A DNA stretch of 64,000 nucleotides from Asterias amurensis (Eukaryota; Echinodermata; Asteroidea; Forcipulatida; Asteriidae): contig NC_092663.1 in the NCBI RefSeq assembly GCF_032118995.1, positions 1,550,001 to 1,614,000 on the forward strand, written 5' to 3'. This document shows, piece after piece, positions 49,215 through 60,969 of this stretch (its first letter is position 1; the number at the start of each line of letters is the position of its first letter). The position numbers were made by a program, and so were the translations under genes. The notes beneath the pieces are model-generated. The model ran no database searches and had not been told where the DNA came from. It was given only the letters and a program-made list of their open reading frames with translations.

Positions 49215-51250
49215 CTCCAAATGGAGAGACTATTTGAATATTTATTTCCTTGTAATGAATATGCGCATATTTATGAACTTGGAGCAAGCCAGATGAAGAT
49301 TTGAATGAGAAACAAGGCTTCATTATAGCTGTTTTTGAAACACTGTAACAGAGTGTTTGGGACCGTATGATAAAAACAAAATGTTTAAGTCCATGTTGCG
49401 TACTTTTCATTTTACAAAATTTTGCTAAATTTAAATTTTTTAAATCCCAGGTTTGTGAAGTTTGTTTGTTAAAACCATCAAGTAACAACCACAACTTATA
49501 ATGAACGCCCCCCCCCCAAATCCTGGCATTCAAGCCCCCTTTCCCTAATAAGGTTTATTGCGATTCAGAACAGCAATGTGTTATGGGTAGGCAGATGGGG
49601 CATTTGCTACCACAGTGTATGTTGTCAACCACGATGTGTGCACGCATGGCCTATATCTTTGTGTGGGTTCAACAGCGCCCTCTCTTGATATTTTGCTATT
49701 CAAGACAAACCTTCCAAGGCAAATTATCATTCTGGCACTACAGCTTTTCATATAATTTATTTTCAGATTTCTTCTGAATTTTAATCAAACCAAATTTAGC
49801 TAAAATTGACACTTTCATGGAAAAATTTAATTTGTTGAACAAGCGCCACATGTTTGCCATTTTATAGCTAGCTATTATAGTCTTTTGGAATGCAATTGGG
49901 TTTTCTCAGTCAATTTTTATCAAATTATAGATAACTCAACAACAAATTTGCGGAAAGATTAAGGGTCATGAAGACATGTTTACCATTTGGAAGCGATTGC
50001 AATAATTAATATTTTGCATTTTGGTCAGTTAATTTAATTTTAAGTTTTGTTTTTTTTCCATTCATTTATTTATTCAAGTAACTTGTGTTACTTTTTCGTT
50101 TCAACCATTCTATGCTTTTTTTGACAATTGTCAAAGTTGGTTTTGATTTTTTTATTTTTTATTTATAATTCCCTGGAACAAAGGGAATAATTAAGGGTAT
50201 CCGTGGATTTCACAAAGAGTTAATACCAGTCTAATTTTGAGTTAACTCAGGGCTACAACAGAGTTTTAAGAGTAGCCCCAAGTGTGGACCATCTTTGTGA
50301 AATCGACCCCTGGAATTTCACTTTGGTTAAGACAAGATAAAAAAAAAATTCTGAGAACGTTTTTTAGAGTTAATACCAGTCTAATTTTGGACTACAACAG
50401 AGTTTTAAGAGTAGCCCTGGGTGTGGACCATCTTTGTGAAATCGACCCCTGGAATTTCATTTTGGTTAAGACAAGATAAAATCTTAATTTCTTAGAAAGT
50501 TGTTTCAGGGCTAAAACATGGACAAAGTGAAATTCAAGGCACAACCTTTAGTTGAAATATTGTAAGAAATTATGTGCATAAAAATCTAAGATATATTAAG
50601 AAAAAAATACTGCAAAGGCGATTTGTAAATAATGTATTATCCACTGTTAGTACTAGTAGTGTCTTAAATGTGGTGGTTAGTGTAGTTAAGAATTTGTCAG
50701 TGTGATCTCAAGAAAAGCTGTCAACTACCCTGTGTTCATGAACACAGATGCTCATTATACAAATTAGGCACCAGACTTATTATGCTAACCAGACTCAGTC
50801 TGGATGCACGGATTTGATTGGCTTAAAATTCAAGATGGCTCATTCATCGACTATTCCCATACTTTAGTCAATTATTTACCATGGTGTACATTATAATGCG
50901 TCTGTTATAAAATGATATGCTTAGCCCTTCCTTGTACATTCTGTTTGGTTCCCTGTGTATACATAACATAATGCAAGTTCTAATTTCATTTTCTTATAAA
51001 AAGGATCAGACTAGTTTGTCCTCTCAGCCTCATTTCCAATTTACAGAATCATATTGCTAGAAAAGCAACAAAACATACCGTGAATGTCTGAATTCCTTAT
51101 TGATTTCTTCGGTTCGGTCCAGACTTAAAATCACTCTCTTAAATGTTCCCCGAGCAAACTAACTTCAAGGTCAAAAGCTTTCAGTGTAGCTGGGCCAATG
51201 ATTTGGAACAATCTTTCATTAGGGAATAATTGTACTCTATCTGCATTTTG

Positions 51251-51649
51251 TTAAAGGCAGTGGACACTATTGGTAATTACTCAAAATAATTATTCGCATA
51301 AAACCTTTCTTGATGATAAGTAATGGGGAGAGGTTGGTGGTATAAAACATTGTGAGAAACAGCTCCCTCTGAAGTGCCATAGTTTTGGAGAAAGAAGTAA
51401 TTTTCCACAAATTTGATTTCAAGACCTCAAGTTTAAAACTTGAGGTCTTAAAATCAACCCTCTAAATGCACACAACTTCGTGTGGCAAGGGTGTTTTCTT
51501 CTTTCATTATTATCTCGCAACTAGCTTTGATGACCGATTTAGCTCAAATTTTCACAGGTTTGTTATTTTATGCATATGTTGAGATACACCAACTGTGGAG
51601 GCTAGTCTTTGAAAATTACCAATAGTGTACATGTACACTGCCTTTAAAG
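51251..51649 (+). repeat. TTAA-family MITE-like element, full-length
   Basis: Left end TTAAAGGCAGTGGACACTAT and right end ACACTGCCTTTAA, with a short ACATGT insertion near the right end. Confidence 0.87.
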
Positions 51650-52182
51650 ACTAACCTTTCTCCGGTTAAATTTCTTTCTAGTGCGCTATGATGTTGATGG
51701 AATAGTGCCTTTTAAATTTTAATTATTTTATGTTATCCCCAAACCAGGGGCATGAATCATTTCTGGCAAGGTCTGAAACTAAGATGAGAAGTTCTGGAGG
51801 AAAGTTAAGAGTGATGGAACTTCCACCTTTTGGCAGCTTCTGGGTTTGTCTTTTTCCAGGACATTTTGGTTAGTCTGAATTCTGAGTTTTGTTGTCCCTT
51901 CAAACCTACTTATCATGCTCCCTGCAAATTAATCACAACATTTTTGCTGCTTGATGGCTTGAAATACTGTAAAAATTTGCCTTTATTTGTCGCATTAACA
52001 TGAATAAAGGGGTTGGTATTTTTAAAATGCTCTAAAAAATTTAACACGGTTTCTCCTTCATCATTGATGTTTTATGTGTACACATTTTTTCGTCTTGTGT
52101 GAGTGGAGGAGAAAGACGCGAGAAGACTCGAGAATATTTGAGAACAAATGTATTTCTTGTCAAGGTTTTGGCTAATTGTATA

Positions 52183-52583
52183 AAGGTACAGGACATGTTT
52201 GGTAATTACTCAAAATATAACCATGTAATTACATAGGACTCTTACTTGGTAACAAGCAACAGAGGGCTGATGATTATAGTACATGTATACAAACACGCGA
52301 GAAATTACTTCCTCTGAAGTAATGTAGTTTTGAAAAGGCAATTTTCTCAAAAAAAATATTTGAATTTGAGAAAGACTTCAGGCCTGAAGCTTTTCTCAGG
52401 CATATGAAAGTACACCAATTTGTGCACAAGGGTGTTTTTTTTCCTCCATCATTGTCTTGCAACTTCGATGATCAATTGAGCCCAAATCTTCACAGATATT
52501 ACTTGATGCATATGTACGATGGGACACACTAAGTGAGAACAATGGTCTTTGACAATTACCAAAAATGTCCAGTGCCTTTAAGA
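52183..52583 (+). repeat. TTAA-family element, diverged
   Basis: Recognisable from AAAGGTACAGGACATGTTTG through GTCCAGTGCCTTTAA; interior changed. It ends about 70 bp beyond the RPL27 polyadenylation signal. Confidence 0.75.
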
Positions 52584-52649
52584 ACATAACGCCATAGAAT
52601 CACAACGGACACTCAAGATTTGTTTTACACTACAATAAATGTACGTGCC

Positions 52650-52660
52650 TTTATTTTATT
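52650..52660 (-). terminator. RPL27: RPL27 polyadenylation signal, overlapping AATAAA pair
   Basis: The minus strand reads AATAAAATAAAGG about 77 bases after the RPL27 stop codon, a normal place for the cleavage signal of a short ribosomal protein mRNA. Confidence 0.75.
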
Positions 52661-52736
52661 AACTGACCAATAATCTTAACGCCAGCAAAAACATAATTTA
52701 CAGACCGCCCTAGAATCGCTCTTGACGTCCCAGCAT

Positions 52737-52785
52737 TTAGAACCTCAGCTTCGTGAAGAACCACTTGTTCTTACCAGTCTTGTAT
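52737..52785 (-). CDS. RPL27: RPL27 last coding exon, residues 121-136 and stop
   Basis: Encodes [16 protein letters not shown] then TAA. Confidence 0.97.
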
Positions 52786-54580
52786 CTGAAGAGAACGAAA
52801 AAGTAAAAACATTATAAGATGAGAATGATTTGAAATCGCGGCACCCACACCATTTGCAGTGGTGCCCTTTGCAAAGTTCCAACACAAATTAACATTGTCC
52901 TCATGGAAGTGCCCCATGTCAGAGGCAAATTGCTGTGCCCCTTCAAGAGCAAAGTTCTACCAAACTGCAACCAGGTATAAGATGTCCATTATGCCCAATA
53001 TTTTTGCAACAAACCACTAGCATCCTAGCCCTTACCTTTTCAAAGTAACCCTTCATGTTAACATGTTGCATTTTATTTATAAAGATAAGAAGTCACATGG
53101 CTGCTTACGCAGCAAATGTTTTGCAACTGTTGGAACAGTTAAACACAGTTCAACTTTGAGTTCGTGACACATCGGTTGTATCGCTTTCACTGGAAGTATG
53201 AACTGGGCTTTAGTATAGTCTCTAACTACTGAATCAAAACTGATTTGTGCAATTCATAATCCTAAACATTGATCCTATAATTGAATGAGAGAGATTGTCT
53301 GTTGCCAGATTGCAGTTTATATCCCCTTGCGGGAGTTAACCAAGTTCCCTTGACGGAAACATCATCTGAACAAGATCCAGCTTTTCTATTTGACTGACCT
53401 TTCCATGAACTTGCCCTTGACCTCACGCTTGGCTTTGCGTCTCAATGTGGGGTCCCGGAAGGCATCTTTGTTGACGACCTGCTTGTCTATGTTCACATCA
53501 ACGGAGTAGCTAGACGTTCAAAACAAACAGGAAACACAAATAAATCTGTTGTCATGTAATTATGGTCCACTGGTTTAAATTCTCTCAATCACAAGTCGTA
53601 ATTGCACGTCAATATGACTACTCTGGCCTTTGACCAGGGCCCAATTTCACAAAACAGTTAACCAGAAAACACTGCTTGAAAAATTGGGGCACCAGTCTTA
53701 ATGTTATTTTGGTTGGTAACCTTTGCTGCCAAGCAAAACTATGCTTTGGAAGTTGTTGTGCTTACAGGCTTAATGAAACTTGGCCCTGCAACTTGGAGAT
53801 TACCAGAAATACCTCCTACAATATCGACCAAAATGCTTGGGTTACCTATTCCCAATGTTTCAAAAATTATTGCCTGTCCACTTCCCCCTGCCAATAAACA
53901 TTCTCTCTTCTGTCCCCCATCACAATGTTGACTGGAACACAAAAGACTGTGCGATGGAATTAGGCGTTGTCTTTAAGATTATAAAACAAAAATTTTCTTT
54001 GAAATGCTTTAGATTGACCTATGAACTATGACCTATGAACTATGACCTCTGACGAAGAGCTTACCGAGTTGGCATGAGGTGATTGTAGTTGAAAACCTTG
54101 ACGAAGGACTTCAACTTTGACCTCTGCTTGATGCGCTTCTTGCTCATGCGCTTGGTGACCTTGCGAGGGTACGTGGCTACACCAGCTACGAGGGCATGAC
54201 CATATGTCCTGTCAGTACTGCCATCATCGTGATTCTAAGGATAAAAATTACATGTTTGTAAAAGCTGTTCACATTTTTTGCAAAAACTTCGTGTTGAAAA
54301 GCTCATTGATATATTCGCCAATCTACCTGGATGAATTTGCTGAATGATCAAAAGGCATTGTGGGAATGAAAAAGGGGGTACAGTAAGCATGTTCCTTCCC
54401 ACAGCGCCTTTAGACTGTTCAGCAAAATCAACCAGGCGGTAATTGCAATACGGTCTAGGACTCTAGGTTATCAGAGGCTCGTGCGAATGATGGAATTACC
54501 TTGACTATGACAGCCTTGCGTCCTGCGAAACGTCCAGAGAGTACGAGAACGACCCGGCCTGGCTTAAGAAACTTGCCCAT
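52737..54580 (-). CDS. RPL27: 60S ribosomal protein L27 (eL27), complete coding region
   Basis: Structural protein of the large ribosomal subunit. Coding exons in transcript order: 54580-54500, 54234-54065, 53509-53399, 52785-52737. All introns are GT-AG and in phase. The 136 residues equal the human length. It begins [20 protein letters not shown] (KOW-type fold) and ends [11 protein letters not shown]. Strongly basic throughout. The ATG lies 9 nt after an acceptor (TGTGCAG), so the first exon is non-coding, as is common in ribosomal protein genes. Confidence 0.98.
53399..53509 (-). CDS. RPL27: RPL27 third coding exon, residues 84-120
   Basis: Encodes [20 protein letters not shown] and [14 protein letters not shown]. 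Donor GTCAGT splits Arg121. Confidence 0.97.
54065..54234 (-). CDS. RPL27: RPL27 second coding exon, residues 28-83
   Basis: Encodes [20 protein letters not shown] and [15 protein letters not shown]; highly conserved. Arg84 is split. Confidence 0.97.
54500..54580 (-). CDS. RPL27: RPL27 first coding exon, residues 1-27
   Basis: [20 protein letters not shown] then RKAVIVK. The same exon includes 8 untranslated bases up to 54588. Donor GTAATT. Confidence 0.97.
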
Positions 54581-54588
54581 GGCTGTTC

Positions 54589-55500
54589 CTGCACAAAGTG
54601 AGCAAACACATGAGAGTAATTTTACATTTTAAAATGTTTTACATCAACATGATGACAAAGTCCAAAGCCAGAGCTAAATGGTTAAATAACTATTATTAAC
54701 ATCGACTACGACGGCCTAGCATGGCTACACAAATTACTTTCTTTTTGTTTACCGTCACGTCAGATCAGAGTGACCTGGGGCTGGGCTGTGTGTGACTGTG
54801 TCACTGTCTCCTAAAACAAACTAAACCAAGTCAACCGAACCAGTACGTCAAACGTGTATCGACAGGTTTTGACTCTCCTTATTGATGTTTTTTTTTTCAT
54901 ATCTAAAAAAAAGGTTTAAAACCGGCTTAAAATAAATTTACGCAACAAATCAACACAAACAGACACCCTTCATTTCAAACTGCCAACACTCAGACTCAAG
55001 GAAGGAAAGGAGTTAATAAAAGGGAAAGCTTGGGGACAGATAAATGAACGAATTTATTTTTAAAAGGATTAACCACTCCTCCTCGGTTCTCCGGGCCATC
55101 AATCAATCTGCCTCCCCAAAAAACATTTCAATTGTTCTAAAAAATATCATTGGTAATAATACGACAAAGAAAATCCCGTAATCAACACCGAAATATTCAT
55201 TATAAAACAACATTAATCTTTGTTAAATATGTCGTGACAACAGCAAACTTAACCCCAACATGAGTCTATTCGATACGACGAACATCGATTTGTACGTAAA
55301 TGGAACGGCGATTTTCACCGTTGATCACCAACCTGCACTAGGGTTTGTTTTAAGTAAAATACAAATAATATTCCCAATAAAATTTATTGTAATAATTAAA
55401 GAAATATTAAGTAACAAATTGAGCTCAAATTTAAAATGTATTTCTTTCTCTAAATGTGGATGTTGGGCGATTCTTTTCGTCATATTTTTACTGTCTTTAC
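54589..55500 (-). other. Predicted RPL27 intron 1, no gene seen
   Basis: AT-rich, largely unique. Contains no recognised repeat family or exon. Confidence 0.55.
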
Positions 55501-55530
55501 CTCATCTATTTGGCGAACCGGAAGAAAAGG
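55501..55530 (-). promoter_or_regulatory. RPL27: Predicted RPL27 transcription start and non-coding exon 1 (5-prime TOP)
   Basis: On the minus strand a pyrimidine tract CCTTTTCTTC starts at 55530, runs into CGGTTCGCCAAATAGATGAG and ends at donor GTAAAG (from 55500). This fits a short TOP-type first exon joining the acceptor at 54589. On the other strand the tract contains ACCGGAAG, an ETS-like site. TCCCACAATGC, Staf/ZNF143-like, lies just upstream. The start site is inferred from sequence only. Confidence 0.6.
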
Positions 55531-57224
55531 TCAGTTACAGAAGTGCATTGTGGGAGCAAGACGTGTTTTTTTATACCGACGGCTGTTTGGTGTATTCTTG
55601 ACTACCGTTATTTTGTAAGGGCGCCCTCTATAGCTACCTGTTGACGTACCGTTATTTTGTAAGGGCGCCCTCTATAGCTAGCTGTTGATGTACCGATATT
55701 TTTTTTTAAAGCGCTGTTCATGTTCTAGATGTTATGTCTTTTGACAAGTCTCTTGTTCTAGACACTGTATGAAATAATTATTCATAAAGTGCCTATTTAC
55801 TAATCTGTTTTCCTCCTTTTTGTTGTTCAACACCGAGTGATTAGAAAACAAACTAGTTCACATTCTAGTCAGACATGATTTAGCAAAACCAAAAAAAGTA
55901 AATAAATGAATTAATAGGAAAACAACAATAGTCATAAACAAAATTAATACAAATAGCCCTAAACCAATTAATAACGATATAAATTGTCTTATGCTACATT
56001 TAACTTACTAGATCAATGTCTTTGCTAAACAATAAATTTCAGAGGACAGGTTCAATATGCAGGTATCATTTTTGACACCAGAAAAATCTTCAAAGTGTAG
56101 GCCTACCGTACCAGCAAACCATTACTAGCGATTATTCGGGTCAATTGCTCGTTGGTTGAGTGAAGCACACATTCTTTACCAACCTACTTTGGTGGATTTG
56201 ACGTTCTCATTTAGTTAGACAAGAAATTCATGATGTTGCTTGTTCTACATTATTTATTTATCGGGCCATATTTAAACAAGGGCCAGATTTAATGCTGGTA
56301 CTTTAGTGATAACGGGGGCATGATTGTCAGTTACACCGTAGAGCAACAATCCGAACAGGGTTTCTCTACAATAAGCAATAATTTAATGTATAATAATAAT
56401 ATAAACATAATTATTATAAGTAACAAAATAATAATTATGAGATTACTTTATTAGGTAATACTGTCAAAATTAAAACAAGATTCATTGATTTATGACAATA
56501 ATTATTTACTCCAGCAAACATTATAATTATTGTTTTGTTTTGAATTGTCTTTCTCCTTATTAATAATTATTATAAAAGTCATCATTTTGTTGCCACCCCT
56601 TAAAAATGGAAAAAGGGGTGGTTGGAAAGCAGCAATAGCCGGGAAGAAATAATCGTGAATTAGAAATAAATATTGGTATAAATAAGTTCAATTAACTCTA
56701 AATTTACACATTGTGAGTTGTTCCTATTAAAAAATTAATGAGCCAATCAGTCAAAGTAAAATTAACATTGTTTTTCTTCTTAGAGAAGCGATGACCACCG
56801 CCCGTCCGGCTTACGAGCGCCCTCATCCTTGATCTTGGTAAAGATCTTCATCTAATGAACCCATCTGACAATGACACAATCCTAATTTATTTCTTACACT
56901 CCCGTGAGTCACGGTTGAGTAATGAGTAATACTCCGCGAGTAACAAAGAAACTCATCTCAAAATAATTAATGCTCTAGTCGTCCAACCACAAGTCTTCAC
57001 TGCGGCCCCACCCCGTTTTTTAGGTGAAATCGTTACGGAGTCAAAGACGATTATGACAGACGTAAAATATCCCTGGTACTCTGTTTGAATGTACTTTGCG
57101 TTTGATGATGTAGCCCACCAGTGAGAAACTCGCGTGATTCAGTGCGTGATTGTACGAGAATCAATACACTCTCAACGCAAAAACGTCATTCCATTCACAT
57201 TGCGTGTACGAGACATGTGCAACA
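55531..57224. promoter_or_regulatory. Divergent intergenic region between RPL27 and the ceramide synthase gene
   Basis: Contains a 44-bp direct duplication at 55603-55690 (ACCGTTATTTTGTAAGGGCG repeated), then AT-rich unique sequence, with a more GC-rich stretch at 56780-57230 that may hold the ceramide synthase promoter. No gene seen. Confidence 0.5.
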
Positions 57225-57397
57225 ATGGCGGGTGGTTTAGCTGCGTATGTTTTGAACGAGCGATTTTGGTTCCCAGCTAATGTTACTTGGGCCGATCTTC
57301 GAAGTACTGATGAGGCGAGATATCCACAGATCGATGATTTCAAAGTTGTTCTGATGATGGCCATTAGTTTGGTCTTCATCAGACTATTCTGTGAGAG
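57225..57397 (+). CDS. CERS: Ceramide synthase, first coding exon (partial gene)
   Basis: Encodes 57 residues plus two bases of the next codon, then donor GTAAGT. The N terminus MAGGLAAYVLNERFWFPANV and TWADLRSTDE closely match CERS5/CERS6 (NERFWLPHNVTWADL). A hydrophobic segment (VVLMMAISLVFIRLF, about 41-55) matches the first membrane helix in the ER. The enzyme N-acylates sphingoid bases to make (dihydro)ceramide. The catalytic TLC domain is not in this exon, and I found no later exon, so the paralogue cannot be settled. Confidence 0.88.
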
Positions 57398-58372
57398 GTA
57401 AGTGGTGATCGGGAGTTGCGAAACAGAGTATCATGAGATGATGATGAACTATATCTTCTTGGTTGGGCAGTGGAGCGAGTGGGCCGGGTCGCGAACGTGT
57501 TGTGGAAGATCACTGTTTGTGATTGGCGGTGCCTGCTGTCAAACATATTTTGTGTTTATCAGTTTTCATCATGGAGGAAGAGCAATCTTCCATGTTTCTA
57601 GAAAAAATATGAAAGGCATTTTTTTTCCTGTTGTGTGATTACTGATTATTGTCTACGTTGGTTTCACCTCCTTGGGGAAGGAAGACAAAAATGAAGAAGA
57701 AGAAGAACAAGAAGAAATATTTCCATAAAAAGTAATCCTGCCACCACTTTTCCACTAATTTTTACCCCAAAACTAATGAAAGGAATCTGACATTAATCAT
57801 TTGGTTTGATTGAGTAAGATTCTATCTCGACTTACATGACTTATATTTCATGACATATAACAAATAAAACAGCATCAGTGTGTGGCAGGAAACATACATT
57901 TTCCTGTTACTTTGGTAAATTTGTGTTTAAAAAGAACAACAATGGGATAACTTGCCATATGGCACCACCACTTTTTCATTGAGGTAAATTAGATACTGTT
58001 TTATTTCATATCGAATGTAAAAGTGGTGGCGCCATACAGAAACTTTTTACAATAGGGGCCTAATGAAATATCAGACTCGGATTCAGATGAAAGAGTTTTA
58101 AAAATAAAAATTTGAATAATTATATTTTGAATGGAGTTTCCTCCATATAATTCACAAAATGTATGATCATGATACACATAGTTCCTCTCCGTGCTCTCAC
58201 ACCCCTGCAGTCTTCAGACCATCCCATGCCCGGTTAAAAAATAGTTTAGCAATTGTAAATCACTGAGGTGGAAATAATTCTACAAAAGAGTAAAGGAAAT
58301 TCATACCCCTTAACTTATGACTGGTGTTAAATTCAAGTTCTCTATTCAATTGCTGTTACTGACCCAATCATG

Positions 58373-58690
58373 CCATACTGTACATTGCTTGTGACTGGTA
58401 TTTAGCTGTTGTTCACTTAGCATAACAATTGAGTGGAGTCTTGGCCGGTAATGAATTTACAAAGCAAGGATTGTTTTGCTTAAGCAAAATTTTGTGCTTA
58501 AGCAGCTCTATGAAATTGGGCCCAGGGGTCGATTTCACAAAGAGTTAGGACTAGGAGATATACAACTCGTGTGAATAGTCCTAAGTTAGGACCAGTAACT
58601 CGTCCTAACTCGAGATAAGACTAGTCCTAACTCTTTTTGAAATCCACCTTTGGTCTTTGACAAGTACCAAATGTGTCCAGTGCCTTTAAC
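58373..58690. repeat. Adjacent palindromic elements and a MITE tail
   Basis: A GCTTAGCA-family copy (to 58524), a CTAACTC-family copy (58525-58655) and the last ~35 bp of a TTAA-family element (TTTGACAAGTACCAAATGTG... CCTTTAA) lie end to end. Confidence 0.65.
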
Positions 58691-59354
58691 ACACTAGTAA
58701 TACCAGTGTTCTGCCTGGGGAGAACAGATCAATAACTGGGCGATTTTAAATAATGTTTCAGAATTCAAGTACTACTCCTAAAGTTTGTTATGAGGTTTTT
58801 TTCCGCTATCGTTTCCATGGTGACGACAGCTTAACAAACCACATAGTTCTTGTAGGAGTACCCGTGTACAAAGTTCATAAATGTACACACACCAATGTAG
58901 ATAATTATAAAGGGACAATTGTAATAATTATATATAACTGAATGTTTTCTGTCATACAAATGAGAAAGTTTTGTGGTTTGATTCAGAGAGGGAAACCTGA
59001 CGATTTACCCCAAACTTTGAAACTTACTGTCTCTGTTTCCATACATTTAAGTCGGGATGAGATCTAGTTTGAGTTTTTCATGATGATCTGTTGATCTGCT
59101 TTGTCAGGATATCCTTTGGAGGTTAACTAGGTCAAGGTTGAAAGGTCATTGTAAAGCGGCAGGTTACATGTCCTTACATTTGTCCTTGATGTATGTCAAT
59201 AGTTGTGTACAATCGTCCTTGCTTTATGGTACAATCAAGTAGGTCCTATATATAATAAATGCGTAATCCCAACTGATTAGAGAGAAACAGTCCAGTCAAC
59301 TACAGATACACGTACAACATGTACGTTGACAAGGACCTACACGTACAAGATGCA

Positions 59355-59620
59355 GGCCTGATACTTCACAGAGGCAACGGAGGCGATTGCCTCAATGCCC
59401 CCTGGCCCTGGGCCCAATTTCATAGACCTGCTTTAAAGCAGAAATCCTTGCTTAGTAAAATCAGATTACCGGCCAAGACTCCACTCAATTGTTATGCTAA
59501 GTAAACAACAGCTAAGTACCAGTCACAAGCAATGTAGATGGCATGAAATTAGGGTGCACTTAACCAAGGAGAAAATGCCTTGGTGCCCCGTGCCCTTTCA
59601 AAAAGGAAGCATACAGACTG
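59355..59620. repeat. GGCGATTGCCTC-family repeat interrupted by a GCTTAGCA-family element
   Basis: 59355-59405 and 59555-59620 match the two halves of the repeat at 41043-41218. The palindromic element sits between them at about 59409-59550. Confidence 0.65.
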
Positions 59621-59882
59621 ATTTGTTGGTTCACCAGTGAGTCCGAAGTATTTCACTCTCTGGTTCATAGTAGTTTAACTGGCACTTGGCCAGTGAAGTA
59701 CGTAAACTCTATAAAGGGAAAACGTTGGTTTTATCTTATTTATTTGTACAGTGTTGAAAATGTTTACCTTTTGAGATATTGTGAACACAATGCTATGACA
59801 CTGTTATGCATATTTAGGTTTGGGTAAATTTGTATTAGTCACCTAAACCAAACAGTGCACTCCTAAAACATTTGTGATGGAA

Positions 59883-60065
59883 AGGTTTGCGGTAACACCA
59901 GTTGTAAAGACTATCTCTAATGAGTTGGGGTGGTTCTAAAAAGAACCGTTGGTTTCAACTTGACTTTCCGAACAGTATGCTCTTATCGTCTGAACCGTTG
60001 GTTTCAACTCGACGTTTCATCATAGAGATAGTCATTACATGGTGTTACCGCAAACCTTTCCATAT
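59883..60065. repeat. Inverted-repeat element with GGTTTGCGGTAACACCA ends
   Basis: Left AGGTTTGCGGTAACACCAGT and right TGGTGTTACCGCAAACCT pair. An ACCGTTGGTTTCAACT block occurs twice inside. Relative of 5638-5915. Confidence 0.75.
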
Positions 60066-60969
60066 CTTATTTCCACCATGCAAAGTTTCAAATCCTACTT
60101 AAAACATTTGTGTCCACCATAAACTCGAAATGACCATTTTCTCACTTGAATCTAAAGATATGTTTGTATAATTTGCTTCAATGTCTGTCGTGTGCAACCA
60201 GTCCCTTAGCTAGACTGATATTTTTAGTGTCGGGCCCTAAATCTAATTTAGTCCATCAAGGGGTGAGTGGTGCAACAACATTTTTCATGTTTAGACTTAT
60301 GGGGCCATCATTGCTGAAGTGCCATCTGGGGGAAACTTGGCAGCATTTGCTCCTAGAGTACTAGCTGCGAAATTTGTGAGATCTGGGCATGCCTGCCCAG
60401 CACCGCCCACTGTGCTAAACCACTGCTTACAAAATGCACAAGCATTGTTTACCTTTATGGTTTTGAATTGTTTTTTTATTTGCACAGTGAAATGTGTAAT
60501 TGTGGTTTCCCTGAATCCATGGGCCTTTTTGAGACAGTTGAACTTGTTGCCGTGGCAATGACCTTGATTCCTTAGTAGTACTATACAAACCTTGATTATG
60601 CCAACTTCTTAAATACTTCCTGTTTCGCACCAAGCCCTCCCCTTGATTGGTTTTTAAGATTTACAAAGATATACCAAAACGGGCCCAAAGAGATCTCTGC
60701 TCTCTAACTGCTCTCCACGAAGCAACCACAATATAATAAATTGCTTTCCACAAATTTAGACATTATAGCTGAAACATCTACAATGCTGTGGGCATCAAAT
60801 CATGAATGGACATTGTGTGGACTCTCTGCTTGATTTATGATTTCAGGAAATGCATCACGTTCACTTCTGTGTGCTTGCATAAATAAACAACTGGGGTGCT
60901 CAGAAGTCCCCACTCTTCTTTTATTCAGCACTAAACATTCATATACTAAGGATTTAGAGCTTTTTGCTG

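Larger units (their letters stand above)
49215..52736. other. Spacer between convergent DCTN2 and RPL27; probable DCTN2 3-prime UTR at left
   Basis: No further exon seen. Contains a direct duplication (about 50219-50345 and 50368-50480, sharing TTAATACCAGTCTAATTTTG), T-rich unique sequence and two TTAA-family elements. I could not fix the DCTN2 polyadenylation site. Confidence 0.7.

Noticed and set aside
55260-55601. 113-codon plus-strand frame beginning MSLFDTTNIDLYVNGTAI
   Set aside because: No recognisable family, AT-driven composition in its middle, and it overlaps the predicted RPL27 first exon and intron. Chance frame more likely.
57398-57640. Possible continuation of ceramide synthase past the exon 1 donor
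   Set aside because: A consensus GTAAGT follows the conserved CERS N terminus, and the read-through sequence hits an unrelated frame without CERS similarity.
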